DNA of 7,390 bases from Patescibacteria group bacterium (GTDB taxonomy: Bacteria > Patescibacteriota > Minisyncoccia > Phycocordibacterales > SBAW01). Below the pieces are notes generated by a model. It was given only the letters and a program-made list of their open reading frames with translations, searched no databases and was not told the DNA's origin. The stretch covers positions 1-7,390 of the forward strand of contig JAUPWA010000074.1 of NCBI GenBank assembly GCA_030916835.1. The letters run 5' to 3'. How positions within the stretch are numbered: the stretch's first letter is position 1; every line of letters begins with the position of its first letter. The translations under genes were made by a program, and so were the position numbers. Shown in pieces: positions 1-4,216 of this stretch.

Positions 1-30
1 CTCAGTGCGTTCATAGTGATTTTTTGGCAT
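1..30 (-). CDS. N-terminal fragment of an unidentified leftward gene
   Basis: An ATG at 30-28 opens a leftward frame that runs off the window edge after ten codons (MPKNHYERTE). Ten residues are too few to name a family. The case for a real gene is its context: a good sigma-70-type promoter (TTGACA, 16 bases, TACTAT) points at it, the predicted transcript start is about 27 bases before the ATG, and the gene before it on this strand ends in a hairpin just upstream of that promoter. There is no clean Shine-Dalgarno sequence; the only G-rich stretch lies inside a leader hairpin at 36-53. Confidence 0.5.
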   Translation of the reverse strand, partial: MPKNHYERTE

Positions 31-35
31 TTTTA

Positions 36-53
36 AAAGCCCCGCAGGGCTTT
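36..53 (-). other. Leader hairpin before the gene starting at 30
   Basis: A perfect 7-bp inverted repeat (AAAGCCC / GGGCTTT with a 4-base loop) fills most of the predicted 5' leader. On the minus strand it is followed by a fourth T and then AAAA and the ATG, so it resembles a short terminator placed directly before a start codon. It could attenuate transcription or hide the G-rich bases from the ribosome. Both are inference from shape and position. Confidence 0.4.
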
Positions 54-63
54 AATACCCTGT

Positions 64-91
64 ATAGTACGGTTTTTGAGCCAATTGTCAA
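64..91 (-). promoter_or_regulatory. Sigma-70-type promoter for the leftward edge gene
   Basis: On the minus strand, TTGACA (91-86) is a consensus -35 box. It is followed after 16 bases by TACTAT (69-64) as the -10 box. The predicted start of transcription is near base 57. The -35 box begins on the base immediately after the hairpin that ends the upstream operon. Confidence 0.7.
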
Positions 92-111
92 CCGGCCCCT
101 TGTGGGGCCGG
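92..111 (-). terminator. GC-rich hairpin after the SIMPL gene
   Basis: A perfect 8-bp inverted repeat (CCGGCCCC / GGGGCCGG, 4-base loop) begins 9 bases after the SIMPL stop codon. The bases following it on the minus strand (TTGACAATT) are only partly T-rich, so it is a weak intrinsic terminator or an mRNA 3'-end stabiliser rather than a textbook one. Confidence 0.6.
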
Positions 112-120
112 GAGTGGTGA

Positions 121-942
121 TTATCGGATCTCGTAGGTGATAGTTACGTCGTTGGTGAGCTTGTTTTGACCAACCGATATCTCAGGCGCTACCGCTTTCA
201 CACTATCCATGCCTCCAGTGGCGTAGGAACGTGCCGCGTATGGCTCTGGGCTATAGCCGTTTTCATTAAACGAGACGATGCGCACCAAAGAAACACCGAG
301 CTCTTTGGAGAGCGCCTTGGCTTTCTCTTTAGCATCTGCTATGGCTTTTTCACGTGCTTCTTGTTGCGGGCCCTTTGGGTCGTCAAAGGTAAAGTTGAGG
401 CCGCTTACATTGGTTGCACCCTTTGAGCCAACACCCGCAAGAAGGTCGCCCGCCTTTGCGGTGTCGCGCACCTTGATAGCGGTTGTTTGGCTCACCTCAT
501 AGCCAGTGAGTGTCTGGCGACCGGGAGGACAGTACACCGCACTAGCAGAGCCTGGTGCCGCTGCTGGGCACGCTGCTGTTTGATACTCATAGTGCGGCTG
601 GATAGAGTAGTCGGTCGTCTTGATGTCTTTTGCATCTATCCCCTGTGCTTTGAGGTACGCTGTTATGGCGTTTGCTTTCGTGGTCACCTCAGTTTGTGCA
701 TCAGCAACAGTCGCCTTGGTTGCGCTTACTGAAAAGGTAAACGTAGCAATGTCAGGCACTGCAAGAAATTCGCCGTGGCCGGTCACCTGGATAGTGTTTG
801 AAGCCTGCACGCCGGTGCCGATATATCGAAGATTAAGAATACCCGTCACCACCCCGACGGCCAAAAACGCAACGAGCATCCACCCTGCGGTAGTAAGCGC
901 TCGCCCAAATTGCACCCCGCCCGGACCTTCAAATAAAGTCAT
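121..942 (-). CDS. Membrane-anchored SIMPL domain (DUF541) protein
   Basis: A 273-residue protein. Residues about 19-38 form one hydrophobic segment near the N-terminus, which acts as a signal anchor and places the rest outside the membrane. From about residue 50 the chain fits the SIMPL/DUF541 family: the start 'IQVTGHGEF.AVPDIATF', a helix-rich middle, a conserved 'AREKAIADAKEKAKALSKELG' stretch (about 196-216, read across its length) and the closing strand 'NDVTITYEIR'. Family members are periplasmic or surface proteins, some linked to oxidative stress, and their biochemistry is poorly known. Residues about 121-142 are a Pro/Ala-rich insertion with two cysteines (C125, C138) that could form a disulfide. 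It is the last gene of the leftward operon. Its ATG is 3 bases after the DsbA-like stop, and there is no obvious Shine-Dalgarno site, which suggests translational coupling. Confidence 0.88.
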   Translation of the reverse strand: MTLFEGPGGVQFGRALTTAGWMLVAFLAVGVVTGILNLRYIGTGVQASNTIQVTGHGEFLAVPDIATFTFSVSATKATVADAQTEVTTKANAITAYLKAQGIDAKDIKTTDYSIQPHYEYQTAACPAAAPGSASAVYCPPGRQTLTGYEVSQTTAIKVRDTAKAGDLLAGVGSKGATNVSGLNFTFDDPKGPQQEAREKAIADAKEKAKALSKELGVSLVRIVSFNENGYSPEPYAARSYATGGMDSVKAVAPEISVGQNKLTNDVTITYEIR

Positions 943-945
943 AGA

Positions 946-1650
946 TTATTTTAGTGAGTTAATAATGCTTAGGAATTGTGCTTCAGGGAGTGCTCCAGAG
1001 GCTGGTGCCATCTTCCCTGTCTTGGTGTTTACCACTACAGTAAACGGAGTGCCGTTACCACCACTTTGCCCCGCCTCGGTAGTGTCTTGGTCGATGCGAC
1101 TTTGATAGGTCTTGTTGGTAACACATGTTCGATACTTGTTCATGTCAGCACCAAGCTGCTGTGCTACCTGTACATAGTAACTATCAGACAACTTGCTTTG
1201 ATCGGCAAAAAGAGCGTCGGCAAACTTCCAATATCCGTCGCTCCCAAGCTGAGCAGCCACACACTCAGCAGCATTAGCTGCAGGATTTGCGTTGGGGTGG
1301 ATAGAGACAAGCGGGAGCTGGCGCTGCACAAGTGCAATTTGGCCGTTAGACTCTGCCTGAATTTTTTTAAGTGTTGGATAGACCACCGAGCAATATGGGC
1401 ACTGGAAGTCAGAATACTCAACAAGCACAATGGGCGCTGTTGGCGAACCTATGATGTGATCCTCTGCTGAAGGTGGGCGGATAGTGAGGTCGGTCGGCGC
1501 AACAGCCGCACCAGCTGCTGCAGCGTTCGCGAGCGTCGGCTGATTAGCGGGAGCGCGATTAACCGCAAAAATAGTACCTGCAACGATAACACCGGCAATA
1601 ATTATGGCAGCTGACGGAGACAGCTCGAACTTCTTTTTTTCCTCAGACAT
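946..1650 (-). CDS. Membrane-anchored DsbA-like thioredoxin-fold protein
   Basis: A 234-residue protein with a short cytoplasmic head, one membrane segment (about 13-31), an Ala/Pro-rich linker (about 32-60) and then a thioredoxin-like domain of the DsbA/DsbG type. 'EYSDFQCPYC' gives the CxxC active site C84-P-Y-C87, and 'GNGTPFTVV' supplies the cis-proline loop (P202). Two further cysteines (C130, C176) lie in the helical insertion. Such proteins form or shuffle disulfides in exported proteins. The frame can be opened upstream at a GTG (1677), but I prefer the ATG at 1650. It gives a normal lysine-rich head, and an extended -10 box lies exactly 6 bases before it. The downstream SIMPL protein carries two loop cysteines and is a possible substrate (inference). 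Confidence 0.88.
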   Translation of the reverse strand: MSEEKKKFELSPSAAIIIAGVIVAGTIFAVNRAPANQPTLANAAAAGAAVAPTDLTIRPPSAEDHIIGSPTAPIVLVEYSDFQCPYCSVVYPTLKKIQAESNGQIALVQRQLPLVSIHPNANPAANAAECVAAQLGSDGYWKFADALFADQSKLSDSYYVQVAQQLGADMNKYRTCVTNKTYQSRIDQDTTEAGQSGGNGTPFTVVVNTKTGKMAPASGALPEAQFLSIINSLK

Positions 1651-1656
1651 GAGGGT

Positions 1657-1665
1657 AGTATACCA
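1657..1665 (-). promoter_or_regulatory. Extended -10 promoter, leaderless start of the DsbA-like gene
   Basis: Minus strand reads TGGTATACT (1665-1657), an extended -10 element, followed by exactly six bases and then the ATG at 1650. Transcription starting about seven bases after the -10 box would begin on the A of the ATG, giving a leaderless mRNA. No convincing -35 box is seen, as is usual for extended -10 promoters. Confidence 0.5.
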
Positions 1666-1693
1666 CTCCAACGCCACCTCAAGCGAATCGAGA

Positions 1694-2140
1694 TTACCTG
1701 TCTTTTAGTAAATCGCGGATCTCTTCCAACAAACGCTCCTGAGCAGGCTTTTGCGCCGGCGACTCCTGCTGCCCCTCTCGAAAGAGCTTTTGGCGCATAG
1801 AGGTAATTATTTTGAAGAACAAAAAGATCGAGAGGGAGATAACAAAAAAATTGATAATGGTCTGCAAAAATGACCCGTAGTGCAAGAGGAGCGGTTGCGC
1901 GCTTTGCGCAAACGGATTAGGCGACCTGAGTGTCAGGCTCAAATTTTTAATTTCGGTCGCTCCGTTGCCGGTAAAAAGACTGAGGAGCGGCGTGATGATG
2001 TCGGCCACAAGCGAACTTACTATCGCACTAAATGCGTTACCAACCACAACCGCTATCGCGAGATCAACCACGTTGCCTTTGACGGCAAAGCTCTGAAATT
2101 CTTTCCAAAATCCTCGTGCTCTGTTTTGAATATCGGGCAT
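1694..2140 (-). CDS. mscL: Large-conductance mechanosensitive channel MscL
   Basis: A 148-residue protein, a normal length for MscL. The N-terminal amphipathic helix and first membrane helix are highly recognisable: 'WKEFQSFAVKGNVVDLAIAV' (about 12-31) continuing into 'SSLVADIITPLL'. The periplasmic loop (about 56-85) is followed by the second membrane helix (about 91-112) and a C-terminal bundle helix ending 'LLEEIRDLLK'. MscL forms a homopentameric pore in the inner membrane that opens at high membrane tension and releases solutes during osmotic down-shock. It sits between the DUF1003-like gene (3 bases upstream) and the DsbA-like gene (43 bases downstream) in the same orientation, so it is probably read from the promoter before base 2548. 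Confidence 0.96.
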   Translation of the reverse strand: MPDIQNRARGFWKEFQSFAVKGNVVDLAIAVVVGNAFSAIVSSLVADIITPLLSLFTGNGATEIKNLSLTLRSPNPFAQSAQPLLLHYGSFLQTIINFFVISLSIFLFFKIITSMRQKLFREGQQESPAQKPAQERLLEEIRDLLKDR

Positions 2141-2143
2141 GTC

Positions 2144-2548
2144 TTAGGGTGTTGTGGTGCCTTTTGTGCTACTTATCTCGTCGACATCCTCTTGGATTTC
2201 ATCAACGTCTTCTTGAATCTCATCGACATCTTTTTGAATCTCATCAACGTCTTCCTGAATTTCATCAATATCCTCTTGGATCTCGTCTATGTTTTGCTCA
2301 ACCACCTCGATACTGCGCGTGGTGTAGTTTATCGACATTTGGATGAAGATAGAGAGATAAATAGCCTCCAAAGACACTACGGTCGTGAGGATAAGCAACA
2401 TACGGTCAAATGGCAAGACCCCGAGCGCTACGAGCAAAAAACACGACAAAAACGCGAGCGTGTGCACCACAATAGAAGGCAGTGAACCTACCCAGCGTGT
2501 TATTGCGAGTGCATACTCCTCCAATGGTGCCTTCTGCCCCTTTGCCAT
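2144..2548 (-). CDS. Two-helix membrane protein (DUF1003-like) with heptad-repeat coiled-coil tail
   Basis: A 134-residue protein. It has a short polar head, two membrane segments (about 23-45 and 50-72) and 'SLEAIYLSIFIQMS' before the tail, which resembles DUF1003 proteins; that assignment is moderate. Residues 87-127 are five exact-phase heptads of the form (I/V)DEIQ(E/K)D followed by a partial sixth. Isoleucine or valine falls at position a and isoleucine at d, which predicts a strongly acidic two- or three-stranded coiled coil, most likely on the cytoplasmic side. The tail ends in a short Ser/Thr-rich stretch. It is the first gene of the leftward operon, 3 bases from mscL. The tail could assemble the protein into oligomers or bind a partner; this is inference. 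Confidence 0.82.
   Translation of the reverse strand: MAKGQKAPLEEYALAITRWVGSLPSIVVHTLAFLSCFLLVALGVLPFDRMLLILTTVVSLEAIYLSIFIQMSINYTTRSIEVVEQNIDEIQEDIDEIQEDVDEIQKDVDEIQEDVDEIQEDVDEISSTKGTTTP
2171..2290 (-). repeat. 21-bp tandem repeats encoding the acidic heptads
   Basis: Five full 21-bp units (2290-2186) and a partial sixth (2185-2171) encode one heptad each. The units differ at several third codon positions while the protein stays almost unchanged, so the protein pattern is kept by selection or the duplications are not recent. Slippage here would change coiled-coil length by whole heptads without shifting the frame. Confidence 0.85.
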
Positions 2549-2556
2549 ATACGAGT

Positions 2557-2565
2557 AGTATAGCA
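2557..2565 (-). promoter_or_regulatory. Extended -10 promoter of the leftward operon
   Basis: Minus strand TGCTATACT (2565-2557) is an extended -10 element, 8 bases before the ATG at 2548. The predicted transcript would have a leader of about two bases. It has the same core (TATACT) as the promoter before the DsbA-like gene. Confidence 0.55.
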
Positions 2566-2585
2566 GGTGCCCTGGAAACGTTCAC

Positions 2586-2612
2586 TTGATACTCACTAGC
2601 AAAGCGTACACT
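2586..2612 (+). promoter_or_regulatory. Possible promoter for the small basic ORF
   Basis: TTGATA (2586-2591) and TACACT (2607-2612) resemble -35 and -10 boxes, with a short spacer of 15 bases. The predicted start of transcription (A2619) is three bases before the ATG at 2622, matching the near-leaderless arrangement elsewhere in this window. The short spacer weakens the call. Confidence 0.35.
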
Positions 2613-2621
2613 TGGGTGATT

Positions 2622-2750
2622 ATGAAAAAACAAACGCACCAAGACAGTAGTGTGCTGCGAGGACGCCCACAGCAAGCGCATCGGCTCGAGGGCGTGGTGC
2701 GCAATCTTGGTATCAAACCAGTACGCAAACCAAAAGGGCTGCAGACATGA
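2622..2750 (+). CDS. Small basic protein with an AT-hook-like RGRP motif
   Basis: A 42-codon frame from ATG 2622 to TGA 2748-2750 encodes a strongly basic peptide (start MKKQTHQDSS). It contains the core RGRP (residues 13-16), also found in AT-hook minor-groove DNA-binding motifs, and a second basic patch 'KPVRKPKG' (32-39). I recognise no family. In favour of a real gene are a possible promoter ending 9 bases upstream, the coding-like distribution of charged residues, and its location in an otherwise empty 218-base gap, 37 bases before the next rightward gene. A four-residue AT-hook match can occur by chance, and the length is small enough for a random frame. Confidence 0.4.
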   Translation: MKKQTHQDSSVLRGRPQQAHRLEGVVRNLGIKPVRKPKGLQT

Positions 2751-2775
2751 CACAACACAACACTAGATGGTGCGG

Positions 2776-2781
2776 TACTAT
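2776..2781 (+). promoter_or_regulatory. -10 box for the VanZ-like gene
   Basis: TACTAT (2776-2781) lies six bases before a GTG at 2788 that is in frame with the following gene. Transcription from this box would start on the G of that codon. This supports GTG 2788 as the start over ATG 2767, because the latter lies upstream of the -10 box. Confidence 0.45.
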
Positions 2782-2787
2782 ACGAGA

Positions 2788-3261
2788 GTGCATCATCGAT
2801 TCAGATTCAACCGAACCGACATGTGGCGCGAAGGAGCATGGCTAGACCTATGGAGTCTGGTCCACCTGCTTTCTGGCGTCTCCTTTGGGCTGGGTATTTC
2901 TTATCTCCACTTTGGCGCCCTCCCCTCTTTTTTACTTGTACTCGTCCTTCTTATTGCGTATGAGCTATGGGAGGCGATGGTGCGCATAGCTGAAGCGCCG
3001 ACCAATCGTCTCATGGATGTGATGGTTGGATTGCTCGGTTACAGCATTGCTTATTGGTGTATCGTGCCCACACTTAGCACAGCGCAACATTTGTTTACCT
3101 TTGAAGCGACAGTCGCAGTAAACATTATTTTAGCAACTCTTGGTTGGCATGCATCACAAAAGGCCGCAGCCCTTAAAGAGCGCTTGCGTAAGCGATTTGC
3201 GGCCGAGCGCGCTACCCTGCTCAAGCGCGAGTCTCGCCTGCGTAAAAAATTTAAGCGGTAG
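2788..3261 (+). CDS. Small VanZ-like membrane protein with a basic C-terminal tail
   Basis: A protein of 157 residues if it begins at GTG 2788 (164 from ATG 2767; ATG 2821 is a further candidate). It has about four membrane segments (roughly 26-43, 46-64, 78-96 and 105-120). The conserved-looking polar residues 'VHLLSG' (about 25-30), 'YELWE' (about 58-62) and 'NRLMDVMVGLLGY' (about 73-85) follow the E...N...D...G...G layout of VanZ-like and DUF2238-type proteins. The exact family is uncertain. The last 34 residues are a Lys/Arg-rich helix (LKERLRKRF, LRKKFKR), probably cytoplasmic, that could bind nucleic acid or acidic lipids. No enzymatic role can be assigned from sequence. It is followed by a strong bidirectional terminator. 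Confidence 0.72.
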   Translation: MHHRFRFNRTDMWREGAWLDLWSLVHLLSGVSFGLGISYLHFGALPSFLLVLVLLIAYELWEAMVRIAEAPTNRLMDVMVGLLGYSIAYWCIVPTLSTAQHLFTFEATVAVNIILATLGWHASQKAAALKERLRKRFAAERATLLKRESRLRKKFKR

Positions 3262-3269
3262 GTTGGTGA

Positions 3270-3279
3270 GGGTGCACCC
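3270..3279. other. Perfect 10-bp palindrome
   Basis: GGGTGCACCC, a perfect palindrome 8 bases after the VanZ-like stop codon. It is followed by a smaller dyad TGTGGGCACA (3281-3290). It could be a protein-binding site or part of the 3'-end structure; nothing in the window decides this. Confidence 0.3.
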
Positions 3280-3292
3280 ATGTGGGCACACT

Positions 3293-3348
3293 CCATTTTT
3301 CGAAACACAAAATCCCGGCACAAGGCCGGGATTTTGTGTGAAAAATGG
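3293..3348. terminator. Long bidirectional hairpin terminator
   Basis: The core is a perfect 15-bp stem (3305-3319 with 3325-3339) around a 5-base loop. Its GC centre (CCCGGC) is flanked by AAAAT and ATTTTG, so it gives a hairpin followed by TTTTG on either strand. A further 9-bp arm pair (CCATTTTTC at 3293-3301 with GAAAAATGG at 3340-3348) extends the stem with a 3-base bulge. It separates the rightward VanZ-like gene from the leftward genes to its right. Confidence 0.8.
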
Positions 3349-3370
3349 GTGCCGTCGTAGAGGATGCTCC

Positions 3371-3429
3371 CGATTTCTTACTCTCGAAGAGAGTTTGAAA
3401 TCGCAGTCCTGTGGATTAGAACTGTTTTT
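3371..3429 (+). ncRNA. Structured segment, possible small RNA or tRNA remnant
   Basis: A 13-bp hairpin interrupted only by a TT/TT internal loop spans 3371-3403 (CGATTTC, TT, ACTCTC, loop GAA, and the mirror arms). It is followed by a second stem, CAGTCCT / AGAACTG (3404-3410 and 3418-3424, one mismatch), running into TTTTT (3424-3428), which resembles an intrinsic terminator on the plus strand. On the minus strand part of the segment resembles a tRNA D-arm, and the sequence ends CGGCACCCA near 3346, but no T-loop or pairing acceptor stem can be built. No promoter is evident. I regard it as a structured non-coding segment of unknown role. Confidence 0.25.
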
Positions 3430-3517
3430 GAGAGAAGAAATGACGCGATGATTTATATTCCTGTGTTTTACCCTACCCTCTAGCGCACTACACTTACTTC
3501 CTCACAGGCTATTACAG

Positions 3518-3682
3518 CTACCGCTCATACTCGGTATATACGGGAACACTGCGAGACATCGCCTCAAGTCCCGTACGGACCCGCGAACCTATTGTTGGGC
3601 GCAAAAGTTTCAACGCTTCGTCTTGAGGACAGAACTTGTATGTCTCTATCTCATCCTTGTCTAAGACAATACTTGCGGCCGG
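3518..3682 (-). pseudogene. C-terminal fragment of a Nudix hydrolase
   Basis: The leftward frame ending at 3518 carries about 54 residues that read as the end of a Nudix protein: 'ASIVLDKDEIETYKFC' followed by 'DEALKLLRPTIGSRVRTGLEAM' (read across its length) and a 'PVYTEYER' end. Many Nudix enzymes finish with this pattern: an acidic 'DEL/IE.Y.F' strand, an 'EAL.LL.P' helix and a final helix. The Nudix box and everything before it are absent. Upstream, the frame only continues as out-of-frame reading of the DGR template repeat. It is therefore a remnant and not a working gene. It matches the part missing from the Nudix gene at 5103-5498, on the same strand across the DGR cassette. It occupies the place where a DGR reverse transcriptase would normally follow the template repeat. 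Confidence 0.6.
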
Positions 3683-3727
3683 CAAAATGCTCGGCGGATG
3701 GAACGGACAACTCACAAAACAAAACTC

Positions 3728-3745
3728 TCCAGCGAAAGCCGGAGA
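3728..3745 (-). other. GAAA-loop hairpin after the template repeat
   Basis: An imperfect 9-bp stem (CTCTCCAGC / GCCGGAGAG on the plus strand) closes a GAAA tetraloop in the region just after the 3' end of the template repeat. Stem-loops with GNNA-type loops next to a repeat are known from DGRs, where the one beside the VR helps target recognition. This one is beside the TR, so it may be part of the template RNA fold. Limits are read by eye and may be off by a few bases. Confidence 0.45.
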
Positions 3746-3758
3746 GAAATGAAGAAAG

Positions 3759-3884
3759 TTGCGACACGGCGAACGCGAACCCGTTGTCACGATTCCACCT
3801 GTTGTCAGGCCTGTCGTTGTACGCGTTGAGCCAGCGACCATCGTTGTCACGGTTCGCGTTCAGCAAGTTCGGATCGCCGTCGGA
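3759..3884 (-). repeat. DGR template repeat (TR)
   Basis: A 126-base copy of the 3' end of the target gene, in the same orientation and 472 bases downstream of it. The copies match at 114 of 126 positions. Of the 12 differences, 11 fall on coding-strand adenines here (6 to G, 3 to T, 2 to C) and one elsewhere. This repeat has 30 such adenines and 96 other bases, so the bias is extreme. It carries AAC or AAT at six of the nine codons that differ in protein, the rest being GAC or GAT. This is the layout of a DGR template, whose adenines are copied inaccurately by the element's reverse transcriptase. The frame equivalent to the target's is closed upstream by TGA at 3908-3906, so the copy is not expressed as the same protein and fits a non-coding template RNA. 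Confidence 0.92.
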
Positions 3885-4013
3885 TTGCGCGAAACATCTT
3901 CCATATCACCGCCCTTCGAATACTCTCAGGGTTGAATCGAATCCGGCATAGAAATGCCTTAATGTCTCGCGCCAAGTATCTTCTTTTTTATTGAAGTTTC
4001 TGCATGCATCACT

Positions 4014-4091
4014 CTATCCGAAACCGTGGCCGCGGATACTCTCGACGCATGGATACTGGGGTCGGTAGCGGAAAGCCTTGACCGTCCGCAT
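4014..4091 (-). CDS. 25-codon leader ORF ahead of the template repeat
   Basis: ATG 4091-4089 follows a modest Shine-Dalgarno-like GTAGGTG on the minus strand and opens a frame that closes at TAG 4016-4014 (start MRTVKAFRYRPQY). It lies just downstream of the TATAAT box. I recognise no family. It could be a fortuitous frame in the leader of the template RNA, and its length gives no statistical support. Confidence 0.2.
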   Translation of the reverse strand: MRTVKAFRYRPQYPCVESIRGHGFG

Positions 4092-4111
4092 ATTCACCTA
4101 CTGCCGTAAAT

Positions 4112-4117
4112 ATTATA
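4112..4117 (-). promoter_or_regulatory. Consensus -10 box upstream of the template repeat
   Basis: A perfect TATAAT on the minus strand (4117-4112) in an AT-rich stretch directly after the target gene's terminator. No clear -35 box is seen at 17 bases. It would let the template RNA be made independently of the target mRNA. Confidence 0.55.
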
Positions 4118-4135
4118 GCTGAAATTTAATTTTTA

Positions 4136-4177
4136 TAAAAAAATTAGCCCCATTCCGACGGATCGGAACAGGGCTAA
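4136..4177 (-). terminator. Intrinsic terminator of the DGR target gene
   Basis: On the minus strand a stem of 7 bp (TTAGCCC / GGGCTAA) plus 6 bp (TTCCGA / TCGGAA), separated by a 2x2 mismatch and closed by a 4-base loop, is followed directly by seven T. It lies 36 bases after the target's stop codon, and is a textbook Rho-independent terminator. Confidence 0.9.
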
Positions 4178-4180
4178 GGA

Positions 4181-4216
4181 CTAAGTTCAAAGGGACTGAA
4201 GTCCCGAGGATCTTAG
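4181..4216 (-). other. Nested hairpin just downstream of the variable repeat
   Basis: GGGAC / GTCCC with loop TGAA (4192-4205), nested inside CTAAG / CTTAG (4181-4185 and 4212-4216). It starts 14 bases beyond the 3' end of the variable repeat and spans the target's stop codon. In known DGRs a hairpin or cruciform beside the VR increases retrohoming. This one is in the right place, but its stem is short and its loop is not the usual GNNA type on the plus strand. Confidence 0.45.

Larger units (their letters stand above)
3690..4107 (-). ncRNA. Putative DGR template RNA
   Basis: A transcript from the TATAAT box at 4117-4112 would start near 4107-4105, read through about 220 bases of non-coding leader, the template repeat and the GAAA-loop hairpin. 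DGR template RNAs normally contain the TR plus flanking sequence that binds the reverse transcriptase. The 3' limit given is only a guess, set before the Nudix remnant; no clear terminator is seen there. Apart from two very short frames, the stretch 3885-4136 holds no recognisable gene and in particular no avd gene. Confidence 0.5.

Noticed and set aside
2171..2290. CRISPR-like array of 21-bp repeats
   Set aside because: The units are contiguous with no spacers and encode a perfect heptad series inside a membrane protein gene.
2406..2753. Leftward 115-codon frame upstream of the DUF1003-like gene
   Set aside because: It overlaps the N-terminal half of that gene in another phase, has unusual composition, and no start signal is present.
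3340..3448. Minus-strand tRNA gene suggested by a D-arm-like segment and a CGGCACCCA end
   Set aside because: No T-arm with a TTCRA-type loop, no 5' acceptor strand that pairs with GACGGCA, and no anticodon stem can be formed; kept only as a possible remnant.
3651..3866. Leftward 71-codon frame through the template repeat as a second target protein
   Set aside because: The frame is closed upstream by TGA at 3908-3906, has only an internal TTG start and no ribosome-binding site. The adenine-rich codons fit a non-coding template.
3885..4136. An avd-type accessory gene between the variable and template repeats
   Set aside because: The stretch is only about 250 bases and its frames on the minus strand are broken into pieces of 25 codons or fewer.
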